Assembly (NCBI GenBank): GCA_902826685.1
Contig: CADEFT010000023.1
Location: 1 to 64,000, forward strand
Source: an uncultured Acidobacteriota bacterium
GTDB taxonomy: Bacteria > Acidobacteriota > Terriglobia > Bryobacterales > Bryobacteraceae
Length of the DNA stretch: 64,000 nucleotides
Reading direction: 5' to 3'
Shown here: in pieces, positions 43,686 to 52,151 of the stretch
How positions within the stretch are numbered: the first letter of the stretch is position 1
How the letters are laid out: the number at the start of each line of letters is the position of its first letter
Made by a program: the position numbers and the translations under genes
The notes under the pieces: model-generated
The model's input: only the letters and a program-made list of their open reading frames with translations
The model's database searches: none
Told to the model about the DNA's origin: nothing

Positions 43686-45548
43686 ATGCTACTCGCGTTC
43701 GCTCTCTTTGCGTGGGCCGCCGCATGGGCTCAAGTGGAGATCAAAGATCAATCCGAATACATCAAGGCACACTACACCAAGTACGAGTACCGCATTCCGA
43801 TGCGCGACGGAAAGAAGCTGTTCACCGCCGTTTATGCGCCCAAGGACAGCTCCCACGAATATCCGTTTCTGATCACGCGCACGCCCTACAACGTGGGGCC
43901 TTACGGCGCCGACAATTACAAGAAGGATTTCGGCAAGTCCGACAAGTTCCTGAAGGAAGGCTTCATTTTCGTCTTTCAGGACGTGCGCGGTCGCTACATG
44001 TCTGAAGGCGAGTACGTCAACATCCGCCCCCATATCCCGAACAAACGCGGTCCGCAGGACGTGGATGAGAGCAGCGATACCTACGACACCGTGGACTGGC
44101 TGGTGAAGAACGTCGCCAATAACAACGGGCGCGCCGGCATCTGGGGCATCTCCTACCCGGGCTTCTACGCGGCGATGGGCGCCGTGGATGCGCATCCGGC
44201 GATGAAAGCGTCCTCTCCGCAGGCGCCCGTCACCGAGTGGTTCATCGGCGACGACTTCCGTCACAACGGCGCGTTCTACCTGCCGCACTTCTTCCGCTTC
44301 TATTCTTCGTTCGGCGTGGCGCGGCCCGAACCCACCACCAAGAATGCCGATTCCATCGCGCCCGATTATGTCAACGGGTACGAATTCTTTCTGAATGTGG
44401 GCCCGCTGGTCAATTTGAACGAGAAGTATTTCAAGAACCGCGTGGCCTATTGGAATGAGTTCACGCAGCATGCCACATACGACGAGTATTGGAAGGCGCG
44501 CGACCTGCGCCGTTCGGCCCCGCGGATGAAACCCGCCATGATGACCGTGGGCGGCTGGTACGACGCCGAGGATCTGTTCGGCCCGCTGCGGCTTTACGAC
44601 GCCATCGAGAAGGGAAAGAGCGCGCCCAACAACATGCTGGTGATGGGGCCCTGGTATCACGGCCAGTGGGGCAAGGACAAGGGCACGCTGCTCGGCCACG
44701 TCAAGTTCAACGCCAACACCGGCGAATATTACCGCGACGAAATCGAGTTTCCTTTCTTTCTTTATCACCTCAAGAGCAGGGGCGACGGAAAACTGGCCAA
44801 GGCCCACGTCTTTGAAACGGGCTCGAACCAGTGGCGGAAATACGAGGCCTGGCCACCGGCCAACGCCGCCGCGCGCACGCTGTATTTTCACGGCGACGGC
44901 AAGCTTTCTTTTGAAGCGCCCACGACCGCCGGCGAAGCCTATGAAGAATACGTCAGCGATCCGGCCAAGCCCGTGCCCTTCACTCCCGGCATCGTGAAGA
45001 ACATGACCCGCGAGCACATGGTGGACGATCAGCGCTTCGCGGCGATGCGGCCCGACGTGCTGGTGTTTCAGACCGAGCCGCTCGAAGACGACCTCATCCT
45101 CGCGGGCCCGCTAACGGCGTCCCTGCACATTTCCACCACCGGCACCGACGCCGACTTCGTGGTGAAGCTCATCGACGTCTATCCCGACGACTATCCGAAT
45201 CCGGACCCGAACCCGAACGAACTGGTGATGGGCGGCTACCAGCAACTGGTCCGGGGTGAGCTATTCCGCGGGCGCTTCCGCAAGGGCTTCGAAAAGCCGG
45301 AACCGTTCGCCGCCGGCCGCATGGAGAAAGTGGAGTTCGAACTGCCGGATGCGTATCACAACTTCCGCCGCGGTCACAAGGTGATGGTGCAGGTGCAGAG
45401 CAGTTGGTTCCCGCTGGTGGACCGCAATCCGCAGAAATACGTCGAGAACATCTTCAACGCCAAGCGCGAGGATTTCCAGAAAGCGACGCAGCGCGTGTAC
45501 CGCTCCGCCGCGCATCCTTCGAGCGTGCGTGTGTTGACGCTTAAGTAA
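43686..45548 (+). CDS. CocE/NonD-family hydrolase (S15-like), secreted
   Basis: 620 aa from the ATG at 43686, signal peptide MLLAFALFAWAAAWAQ. The alpha/beta hydrolase core has YRIPMRDGKKLFTAVYAPKD, FVFQDVRGRYMSEG and the nucleophile elbow GIWGISYPGFYAAM. The acid and His residues are in VGGWYDAEDLFG and GPWYHGQWG. The C-terminal jelly roll starts near 400 (LEDDLILAGPLTASLHIST) and ends with the family's VQVQSSWFPLVDRNPQKY. Substrate class: esters, or X-Pro dipeptides and acylated beta-lactams. A short imperfect hairpin lies just before the start codon. Confidence 0.92.
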   Translation: MLLAFALFAWAAAWAQVEIKDQSEYIKAHYTKYEYRIPMRDGKKLFTAVYAPKDSSHEYPFLITRTPYNVGPYGADNYKKDFGKSDKFLKEGFIFVFQDVRGRYMSEGEYVNIRPHIPNKRGPQDVDESSDTYDTVDWLVKNVANNNGRAGIWGISYPGFYAAMGAVDAHPAMKASSPQAPVTEWFIGDDFRHNGAFYLPHFFRFYSSFGVARPEPTTKNADSIAPDYVNGYEFFLNVGPLVNLNEKYFKNRVAYWNEFTQHATYDEYWKARDLRRSAPRMKPAMMTVGGWYDAEDLFGPLRLYDAIEKGKSAPNNMLVMGPWYHGQWGKDKGTLLGHVKFNANTGEYYRDEIEFPFFLYHLKSRGDGKLAKAHVFETGSNQWRKYEAWPPANAAARTLYFHGDGKLSFEAPTTAGEAYEEYVSDPAKPVPFTPGIVKNMTREHMVDDQRFAAMRPDVLVFQTEPLEDDLILAGPLTASLHISTTGTDADFVVKLIDVYPDDYPNPDPNPNELVMGGYQQLVRGELFRGRFRKGFEKPEPFAAGRMEKVEFELPDAYHNFRRGHKVMVQVQSSWFPLVDRNPQKYVENIFNAKREDFQKATQRVYRSAAHPSSVRVLTLK

Positions 45549-47556
45549 CCTGGTAGTCCGCCAGCGGCTGCATGCCCATCCCTTCGGCCGCCTTGGCGAT
45601 GGCGCGGGCGGCTCCCGTCAGCACGGCCGCGGGCAGCAGCGCCGCCATCACCGTGCCTGAATGCGACACCGATACGCCATAGCCTTGATGGGCGTGCACC
45701 AGATCGAGGAAGGGCAGGAAGTTGGGCTTTGGTAGAAACCGCTGGCTGATGCGCGCCGATGCGGTGGCGACGCGGCCCACCGCCGCCGGATCGCTTCGTT
45801 CAAACGCCTTCTTGAGGTTCGAAATCAATAGAGAGAAGGCGGCCATTTCCTGTGCCGAATAACGCGCGCGTGGCAGCGAGACCGTATCCACGGTATGAGT
45901 GGGCTCGGCGTCCACCACAAGGACGCGCATCGGCGGATAGGGTCCGCCGAGGTAGTCCTCCACTTCCCCTTCGCGATGCCGGAACACCGCCGGACGGGAG
46001 AGCACGGAACTGTCGGCGGCCTGTTCGACGCCGACGATCAGGCGTGCCAATTCGCGCTCGGGCAGCGGGCGATTGAACCGGGCGGTCAGCGCGCGCAACA
46101 CCGCCAGCACATCGGCGGTGGACGACCCGCATCCCTTCGCCACCGGGATATTGGTTTGAAGCTCGATCTTCAACTCGGGCGGCTCCATGCCCCAGCGCGC
46201 AAAAAGCTGAAGCGCCGCGTCACGCGCTTTCGACGCCCACGCCGGTTCGATCGAAAACGCCTCCCCAGGCGTGGATCGCAGGATTGCCTTGGTCCACAGC
46301 ACCGGCGCCGGCAGGGAGAGCAGCACGCGGTGTGTCCGGTCGTCGTCCGTGCGAATCGCGCCTTGCAGGATCTCGCCGGCATGGCCCGCCGCTACGCCAA
46401 CGGTCAATGGAGCGGGCCGCGGCGGCTGCCAGGCGCGTCGCGGAGGGGCGGGCAATTCCCGCCGCAGAGCCGAAACGAGGGACTCCACCGCTTCCGGATG
46501 ATGCACCGCGATGCGCAGATAACGTTCCGAAGAGCCGAGCTTGTTGCTGGTCTCGCGCACCAGAAGGCCATGCCGTTCGAGCAGCCGGTCGCGCAGACCG
46601 CGGCCCGAGCAGTGGGCGGGCAATTCCACGAAGACGAAGTTCGCCCGCGAAGGGAATGTCACCAGATCCTGAATCTCCCCGAGCCGCCTGATCATGTACT
46701 CCCGGTCTCTCGCCACCATGGTAAAACTTTCGCGAAGCTGCGCCTCAAATCGAGGGAGCTGCGCGAGCACGAACGCCGCCAGTCCATTCACGTTCCAATA
46801 AGGCAGGCGCGCTCTCAACGAAGCCGCCCGCTCGGGCGCCGCCACCGCATATCCGAGGCGAATGCCATGCCAGCCAAGCGACTTGCCCATGCTCTTCACC
46901 ACGATCAGGTTCGGGAACCGGCTCACCAGCGATTCCGCGCTTGCGTATCCCGAAAAATCGAGAAACGACTCGTCTATGATCACCGAGTGCAGGTCTTCGA
47001 GTTCCGCGGCGATGCGTCGAATGTCGTCGAGCGGCAGCGCCGCGCCGGTGGGGTTGTTGGGATTTGACAGCACCAGCGTCCGGCCGCGCGCCTTGCGCAC
47101 TTCCGAAGCAACTGCTTCGGCGGTCAGGGCGAATTGCCGGTCGCGCCGCCGCTCGATCAGATGCAGGGGAACGTTCCACTCGACGGGCAGATCGGTCCAG
47201 CGGCCGAAGGTCGGCACCGAAGTCACCAGCGGCCCGTCCGCTTCCTGGCACAGGCGTGTGATGATCTCGGTGGAGCCGTTGGCCGGAACGATCGATTCCG
47301 GCGCAAGGTGGCGCAGAGCGCCGATGTGGACCTGATGCGCTTCGGCGTAATCGGGGTAATGACGCAACACTTCGCCGAGGTTTTCGAGGATCGTGTTCAC
47401 CAGTTCCCGGGGCGGAAAATGCAGGTTGACGGGTACGCAGAAATCGATCACGTCGCCGCCGAAGCAACCGCTCTGTTTCACGGAACGAAAGGATGGGTTA
47501 TGCGAACTAACGGCGAAGAGTTTATCGGCCGTATTTGGGTTTAATGTTTCGATCAA
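45541..47556 (-). CDS. Fused CobD-like threonine-phosphate decarboxylase and PduX-like threonine kinase
   Basis: 671 aa. Residues 1-370 are a fold-type-I PLP enzyme of the HisC/CobD group: DFCVPVNLHFPP, ANGSTEIITRL, LVLSNPNNPTGAALPL, SVIIDESFLDFSGY, the PLP lysine in VKSMGKSLGWHGIRLGY, and SSERYLRIAV. Residues 385-671 are a GHMP kinase with ATP loop IPVAKGCGSSTADVLA. Its AGHAGEILQG, VEQAADSSVL and SQRFLPKPNF..HSGTVMA blocks track PduX. PduX makes O-phospho-threonine and CobD decarboxylates it to aminopropanol phosphate for the cobalamin nucleotide loop. One chain would do both steps. The TTG start is set by AAGGAGG five bases upstream. No other cobalamin gene or riboswitch is seen. Confidence 0.85.
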   Translation of the reverse strand: MIETLNPNTADKLFAVSSHNPSFRSVKQSGCFGGDVIDFCVPVNLHFPPRELVNTILENLGEVLRHYPDYAEAHQVHIGALRHLAPESIVPANGSTEIITRLCQEADGPLVTSVPTFGRWTDLPVEWNVPLHLIERRRDRQFALTAEAVASEVRKARGRTLVLSNPNNPTGAALPLDDIRRIAAELEDLHSVIIDESFLDFSGYASAESLVSRFPNLIVVKSMGKSLGWHGIRLGYAVAAPERAASLRARLPYWNVNGLAAFVLAQLPRFEAQLRESFTMVARDREYMIRRLGEIQDLVTFPSRANFVFVELPAHCSGRGLRDRLLERHGLLVRETSNKLGSSERYLRIAVHHPEAVESLVSALRRELPAPPRRAWQPPRPAPLTVGVAAGHAGEILQGAIRTDDDRTHRVLLSLPAPVLWTKAILRSTPGEAFSIEPAWASKARDAALQLFARWGMEPPELKIELQTNIPVAKGCGSSTADVLAVLRALTARFNRPLPERELARLIVGVEQAADSSVLSRPAVFRHREGEVEDYLGGPYPPMRVLVVDAEPTHTVDTVSLPRARYSAQEMAAFSLLISNLKKAFERSDPAAVGRVATASARISQRFLPKPNFLPFLDLVHAHQGYGVSVSHSGTVMAALLPAAVLTGAARAIAKAAEGMGMQPLADYQVT

Positions 47557-47561
47557 GCCGG

Positions 47562-47568
47562 CCTCCTT
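47562..47568 (-). promoter_or_regulatory. Shine-Dalgarno AAGGAGG that sets a TTG start
   Basis: Perfect AAGGAGG on the minus strand, 5 nt before the TTG at 47556. It is the main reason for accepting TTG as the start of the CobD-PduX fusion. Confidence 0.75.
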
Positions 47569-47628
47569 GGTACGATTGACGCCTCAAGGCCGCCTCCCCA
47601 ATAGTAAAAACCCCTTGATGAAAATCGC

Positions 47629-48198
47629 CTAACCGGACCGGCGCGGGGCCGCGTCGATCGCCGCCATCAACTCCGCGACGCCCGAGTCCCAATCCGGAAA
47701 CAGATCCACATACTGCACGGACCTGGCGATGGTGCGCGGCACGCCGCACTCGTCCACCCGCACCGGCATCATGAACGGCTGGTCGAGCGGCTGGCGGTTG
47801 GCGCATTCGAGCGCATAGCGCAGCTCGCTGTGAAACTGGCTGCGCTTGACCGTGCTGCGCCGTGAGAACAGAGGGACGAAGAAGTCGGAAACTTCGATGG
47901 CCGCTTCGATCGCGCGCGGCCAGTTCTGACCGGGCACCAGCCTCTGGCGATCGAGCCACGGGTCCGCCCCCAGCCGCTTCAGGTCGTCGTAAAGCCGCTG
48001 CGCCTTTTCGAAATCTTCGGCCACGTAGGCCAGAAACACGCGTGGGGCGTTTTGCGGCGTGAAGCGAAGCTCGCCGTCGCTTTCACGATGAAACTCGCCG
48101 AGCCCCTCGATGGCGACCCTGCCCTGATTCTCCAGAAACACCTCGATCACCTGCGTCAGTTGCCGCATCGAAGAACGGATGGAGTGGCGGTGCCTCAC
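47629..48198 (-). CDS. TIR-domain protein with miniature HU-like N-terminus
   Basis: 189 aa, GTG start overlapping the stop of the upstream HU-like gene by 4 nt (an ATG at 48168 is an alternative). Residues 11-50 (VIEVFLENQGRVAIEGLGEF, then LRFTPQN) resemble the second helix and beta wing of an HU/CCDC81-type domain without its long DNA-binding arm. Residues 53-185 are a TIR domain: RVFLAYVAEDFEKAQRLYDD, DPWLDRQRLVPGQNW, VSDFFVPLFSRRST and QFHSELRYALE, with Glu125 at the catalytic-glutamate position of NADase TIRs. The gene is coupled to a stand-alone protein of the same mini-HU type. The function is unknown; a nucleoid-linked TIR sensor or defence effector is the natural hypothesis. Confidence 0.8.
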   Translation of the reverse strand: MRHRHSIRSSMRQLTQVIEVFLENQGRVAIEGLGEFHRESDGELRFTPQNAPRVFLAYVAEDFEKAQRLYDDLKRLGADPWLDRQRLVPGQNWPRAIEAAIEVSDFFVPLFSRRSTVKRSQFHSELRYALECANRQPLDQPFMMPVRVDECGVPRTIARSVQYVDLFPDWDSGVAELMAAIDAAPRRSG

Positions 48199-48404
48199 TC
48201 CACGTCCTTTGCCGAAGCGGGAAAGAAACGGACGCCGGCTTCGGCCGAGGGACGCAGCACACCGATGCCGGGCAGGGAAACGGAATGGCCGCGGCGCAGG
48301 TTGCGCAGGATGCGGTTCACCACCCGGTCCAGTTCATCGGCGGCGTCGGCCGGCGGCACGTTGTTCTTCGACGCCAGCATCCTCACGAGATCGCTCTTAT
48401 CCAT
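48195..48404 (-). CDS. Miniature HU-like protein lacking the DNA-binding arm
   Basis: 69 aa from the ATG at 48404 (a GTG at 48422 adds six residues). The HU pattern is clear: MDKSDLVRMLASKNNVPPAD, then ADELDRVVNRILRNLRRGHS, VSLPGIGVLRP and VRFFPA. HU proteins are about 90 aa. This one lacks the Arg/Pro-rich beta arm and the final helix, so it can probably dimerise but not wrap DNA in the usual way. Its stop overlaps the start of the HU-TIR gene, and the same short wing is repeated there. It may cap or hetero-dimerise with the HU part of the TIR protein (inference). Confidence 0.7.
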   Translation of the reverse strand: MDKSDLVRMLASKNNVPPADAADELDRVVNRILRNLRRGHSVSLPGIGVLRPSAEAGVRFFPASAKDVE

Positions 48405-48563
48405 ACCGGGGGCAGGATACACCGCCGCGGTGCCGGTCCAAGTCCGGCCGCCGGGCCGTCATCCGGCGGCAGACGATTGAAACGGCGGCAGTTCGCCGGG
48501 TCGAAAGGCATATGAAAACGTTCGTGACGCGCGGCCAGTGCTATCATGCCGTTTCGACCTGCC

Positions 48564-49982
48564 ATGAACCGCCGTCAATTGCTGGCATCGACGTTCGCGG
48601 CCACTCCGTTTTTCGCTCAAACGCGGCGGCCAAAGAATGTTCTATTGCTGATTGCCGACGACCTGGGTCTGCATACGGGAGCCTATGGTGACCGGACGGC
48701 GAGGACCCCGAATCTCGACCGCCTGTCGAACGAAGGCGTCACCTTCAACAACGCCTTCTGCACCACCGCTTCCTGCAGCGCCAGCCGGTCGGTGATCCTC
48801 AGTGGATTGCAGAATCATTCGAACGGCCAGTATGGCCACGCGCACGCCGAGCACCACATGGCCTACCTGCCGCCGGTGCAGCCGTTTCCGGCATTGCTGA
48901 AGCAATCGGGCTACAGGACGGGATTTATCGGCAAGCTGCATGTCGAGCCGGTAGAGCGCTTCGGGTGGGATATGCCAAAGCCGCACGGCGGCCGTGCGGT
49001 GACCGAGATGGCGGAGATCGGGCGCGACTTCATCCGCGGCGCGGGCGATAAAAGCTGGTACCTGCATGTCGGCTTCACCGATCCGCATCGCGCCGGCCGC
49101 GGCTTCGCCAATCAGCAGTATCGCGGCGTGAAGTGGACTCCGTTCGACCCGGCCAAGGTCCGCGTGCCGTCGTATCTGCCCGATCTTCCAGGCGTGAGGG
49201 AAGAAGTGGCCGAGTATTATCAGGCCGCCAACCGGCTGGATCAGGGCGTTGGGATGTTTCTTGACGTGCTCAAGGAAACCGGCCAGCTCGACAACACGCT
49301 GGTTATTTTCATGAGCGACAACGGCATGCCGTTCGCCAATGCCAAGACCAACTGCTATGACGCCGGTCTCCACCTTCCGCTGATCGTGCGCGCGCCCGGT
49401 GCGAAACCGGGGCTTCGGAATAACGCCATGGTCAACTGGACTTCCATCGCGCCCACCATCCTCGACTACGCCGGTGCCGCGCCGCCCGGCTATCCGCTGC
49501 ACGGCCGCAGCTTCCTTCCGATCCTCGAACAGGAAAATGCCGCCGGCTGGGACGAGGTCCACTTCTCGCACACCTTCCACGAGATCACCATGTACTATCC
49601 GGTGCGCGGCATCCGCACGCGGCGTTACAAGTACATGCGCAATCTTTTCCCCGAACTCGAGTTTCCGCACGCCAGCGATTTGTGGGAATCGAAGACGTGG
49701 CAGGGGATTCTGCAGGGCGGTGACAATGCGACGGTGGGGCGCCGTCCCGTGGGTCAATATCTGCACCGCGCGGGCGAAGAGCTTTACGACATCACCGCCG
49801 ATCCGGATGAAGTCCGGAACCTGGCGGGCGTACCGGCGCATCAGGCCACGCTCATGGAACTGCGTCAGAAGGTGCATGCCTTCCGGCGGGAAACGCGCGA
49901 CCCGTGGCTGGTGCTGAGCCAGTATAAAGGCGAGCCCGGCAGCAAGCCGGCGCCTCTGCCCAAGAAAAAGGCTTCGGAGTAG
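48564..49982 (+). CDS. Formylglycine-dependent sulfatase, exported
   Basis: 472 aa from the ATG at 48564; an ATG at 48546 would add six residues before the NRRQLLASTFAATPFFAQ signal. The sulfatase signature is CSASR in TASCSASRSVILSG, matching C-x-(P/A)-S-R that is converted to formylglycine. Metal ligands lie in LLIADDLGLH and FMSDNGMPF, and HVGFTDPHR and FIGKLHVEP fit the active site. It hydrolyses sulfate esters, probably of a polysaccharide. First gene of a plus-strand run; the esterase gene follows after 8 nt. Confidence 0.92.
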   Translation: MNRRQLLASTFAATPFFAQTRRPKNVLLLIADDLGLHTGAYGDRTARTPNLDRLSNEGVTFNNAFCTTASCSASRSVILSGLQNHSNGQYGHAHAEHHMAYLPPVQPFPALLKQSGYRTGFIGKLHVEPVERFGWDMPKPHGGRAVTEMAEIGRDFIRGAGDKSWYLHVGFTDPHRAGRGFANQQYRGVKWTPFDPAKVRVPSYLPDLPGVREEVAEYYQAANRLDQGVGMFLDVLKETGQLDNTLVIFMSDNGMPFANAKTNCYDAGLHLPLIVRAPGAKPGLRNNAMVNWTSIAPTILDYAGAAPPGYPLHGRSFLPILEQENAAGWDEVHFSHTFHEITMYYPVRGIRTRRYKYMRNLFPELEFPHASDLWESKTWQGILQGGDNATVGRRPVGQYLHRAGEELYDITADPDEVRNLAGVPAHQATLMELRQKVHAFRRETRDPWLVLSQYKGEPGSKPAPLPKKKASE

Positions 49983-49990
49983 GTAACACG

Positions 49991-50800
49991 ATGTTCTGTG
50001 CCCTTCTCGTCTCAGCCGTGTTCGCTCAATCGCCGGTGCCCGTGGTGTATGCCACCTACGGCACGCGCCAGATGCAGGCCGATCTGTTCCTGCTGCCGTC
50101 TGGCGGGTCCGCGCATCCCGCCGTCGTGTATGTCCATGGTGGCGGATGGTCGGGCGGTAACAGGAAGCAGTTTCATCCGCAGGCGGCGGACATGGCGGCG
50201 AAGGGCTTCGTGGGCCTCGCCATCGAATACCGGCTTTCCGGAGAAGCGAAGTATCCCGCGGCTCTTGAGGATGTGCGGGCGGCGATCCGGTGGCTGCGTG
50301 CCAACGCCAAGCGATACGGGGCCGACCCCCGGCGAATCGGCCTGGCCGGTGGATCGGCGGGCGGCCACCTGGTTGCTCTTGCCGGGCTGACCGGCAAAGG
50401 TCCCGATGCCGTGCAGGCCGTGGCCGCTTTCAACCCGGTGCTGGATCTGGTTGGGTTCGGCCGCCGCGATCCCGCCAATCTCACCGGTCCCGTTGCGAAG
50501 TTCCTCGGCAAGACCTACGCCGAAGACCCCGCCCTTTACGAGTCGGCCAGTCCGCTCTCGTTGGTGCACGCCGGCGCGCCGCCGTTTCTGTTACTGCATG
50601 GCGACGCCGATACAACGGTGCCCTACCGGCAATCGGCGGAAATGAAGGCCGCGCTTGAAAAGGCGCAAGTGCGCGTGGAGCTGTTGACCGCCGAAGGCGC
50701 GGCCCACGGCTTCTTCAACCGGCCTCCGTGGTTCGAACCCACGCGGAAGCGCATGGAAGAGTTTTTCGTGTCCACACTGAATAAGGAGAAACACGAGTGA
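49991..50800 (+). CDS. Alpha/beta-hydrolase, BD-FAE/carbohydrate esterase-like
   Basis: 269 aa with a short signal (MFCALLVSAVFAQ). The oxyanion motif HGGG is in VVYVHGGGWSGG, the nucleophile elbow in IGLAGGSAGGHLVAL, the acid in LLLHGDADTTVP and the His in EGAAHGFFN. The fold and length fit acetyl-xylan or feruloyl-type esterases of the BD-FAE group. It lies 8 nt after the sulfatase and overlaps the FAD-subunit gene by 4 nt (ATGA). Confidence 0.9.
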   Translation: MFCALLVSAVFAQSPVPVVYATYGTRQMQADLFLLPSGGSAHPAVVYVHGGGWSGGNRKQFHPQAADMAAKGFVGLAIEYRLSGEAKYPAALEDVRAAIRWLRANAKRYGADPRRIGLAGGSAGGHLVALAGLTGKGPDAVQAVAAFNPVLDLVGFGRRDPANLTGPVAKFLGKTYAEDPALYESASPLSLVHAGAPPFLLLHGDADTTVPYRQSAEMKAALEKAQVRVELLTAEGAAHGFFNRPPWFEPTRKRMEEFFVSTLNKEKHE

Positions 50801-51663
50801 AGTGGTTTGACTACGCGGCCCCGAAAACGATGGCCGAAGCAACGGGCCTGCTGGCGGGCGGCGGATCGGCGCACCTGCTGGCGGGCGGAACGGACTTGAT
50901 CGTGCAGCTTCGCACCGGCCGCAAACTGGCCGATGTCGTCGTCGACGTCAAGAAGATTCCCGAACTGAATGAGATTCGTCTAAACAGCGGCGGGTTGACG
51001 CTAGGTGCGTCGGTACCGTGCTATCGAATCTATGGCGACAAAGATGTCCGCCGGGCGTATCCGGCGCTGGCGGAGGTGGCGAATCTGATCGGCGGCACCC
51101 AGATTCAGGGCCGCGCGTCGATCGGCGGCAACCTTTGCAACGCCGCGCCCAGTGCCGACGCGATTCCGCTATTGATCGCCATGAGTGCCAGGTGCCGCGT
51201 CGCCGGTCCCGGCGGCACACGTGAAATCGCCGTCGAGGATTTTTGCGTCGCGCCCGGCAAGAACTGCCTGGCGCCCGGTGAACTGCTGGTTTCGATTTCC
51301 ATTCCGGCGCCGAAGCCGGGAAGCGGCGCGCACTACCTGCGCTTCATCCCGCGCAATGAAATGGATATCGCCGTGGCGGGCGTGGGCGCATGGGTGGAGA
51401 TGTCGAATGGAACCATCCGTTCGGCCCGGGTGGCGCTGGCCTCCGTCGCGCCTACACCGTTATTCGTGCGCGAAGCCGGAGAGTTCCTGGCGGGCCGCGA
51501 AGCGAACGAAGACAACCTGCGGCAGGCCGGTGAAATGGCGCGCGTGCTGGCCAAGCCCATCACCGATATGCGCGGACCCGCCGAATACCGCCGCCAGCTT
51601 TGCGCCGTGTTGACGCGAAGGGCACTCGAAGCCGCCGTCGCCCAAGCGAAAGGGACCAACTGA
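50797..51663 (+). CDS. Molybdenum hydroxylase FAD-binding (medium) subunit
   Basis: 288 aa. FAD-binding motifs of the xanthine dehydrogenase/CO dehydrogenase CoxM type: AGGTDLIVQLR near 29 and IGGNLCNAAPSADAIPLL near 110. The C-terminal CO-dehydrogenase-flavoprotein-like domain includes FIPRNEMDIAVAGVGAWV. It passes electrons from the Fe-S subunit to an acceptor. Its start overlaps the esterase stop, and its stop shares a base with the next ATG, so all subunits are translationally coupled. Confidence 0.95.
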   Translation: MKWFDYAAPKTMAEATGLLAGGGSAHLLAGGTDLIVQLRTGRKLADVVVDVKKIPELNEIRLNSGGLTLGASVPCYRIYGDKDVRRAYPALAEVANLIGGTQIQGRASIGGNLCNAAPSADAIPLLIAMSARCRVAGPGGTREIAVEDFCVAPGKNCLAPGELLVSISIPAPKPGSGAHYLRFIPRNEMDIAVAGVGAWVEMSNGTIRSARVALASVAPTPLFVREAGEFLAGREANEDNLRQAGEMARVLAKPITDMRGPAEYRRQLCAVLTRRALEAAVAQAKGTN

Positions 51664-52151
51664 TGCCGGGCAAAGTTCATATCCACACGCTGATCAACAA
51701 TCAGCCCACCGATTTTCTGTGCGAGCCGCGCCAAAGCCTGCTCGAATGTCTGCGCGACACACTGAATCTCACAGGCACCAAGGAAGGCTGCAACGACGGC
51801 AACTGCGGCGCCTGTACGGTTCTGATGGACGGGCGGCCGGTCACATCGTGTCTGGTGCTGGGCGTGGAGGCGCAGGACGCCGCCATCACCACCATCGAAG
51901 GCGTCGCCAAGGGCAACACGTTGCATCCGCTGCAGCAGTCGTTCCTTGAAAACGCCGCGCTGCAATGCGGCATCTGCACGCCGGGCTTCATCCTGGCGGC
52001 CAAGGCGCTGCTCGATCAGGAACCCGATCCATCGGAAGAGCGAATCCGCTTCTACCTGGCCAACAACCTGTGCCGCTGCACGGGCTACGACAAGATTATC
52101 CGCGCGGTGCAGGACGCCGCCGCCAGAATGCGCGAGGAGGCAAGAGCATGA
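51663..52151 (+). CDS. Molybdenum hydroxylase 2Fe-2S (small) subunit
   Basis: 162 aa from the ATG at 51663. The plant-type ferredoxin cluster is GCNDGNCGACTVLMDG..SC, and the second C-terminal four-helix cluster is CGICTPGF and NNLCRCTGY. Both are complete. It transfers electrons between the Mo cofactor and FAD. The stop overlaps the large-subunit start (ATGA). Confidence 0.96.
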   Translation: MPGKVHIHTLINNQPTDFLCEPRQSLLECLRDTLNLTGTKEGCNDGNCGACTVLMDGRPVTSCLVLGVEAQDAAITTIEGVAKGNTLHPLQQSFLENAALQCGICTPGFILAAKALLDQEPDPSEERIRFYLANNLCRCTGYDKIIRAVQDAAARMREEARA

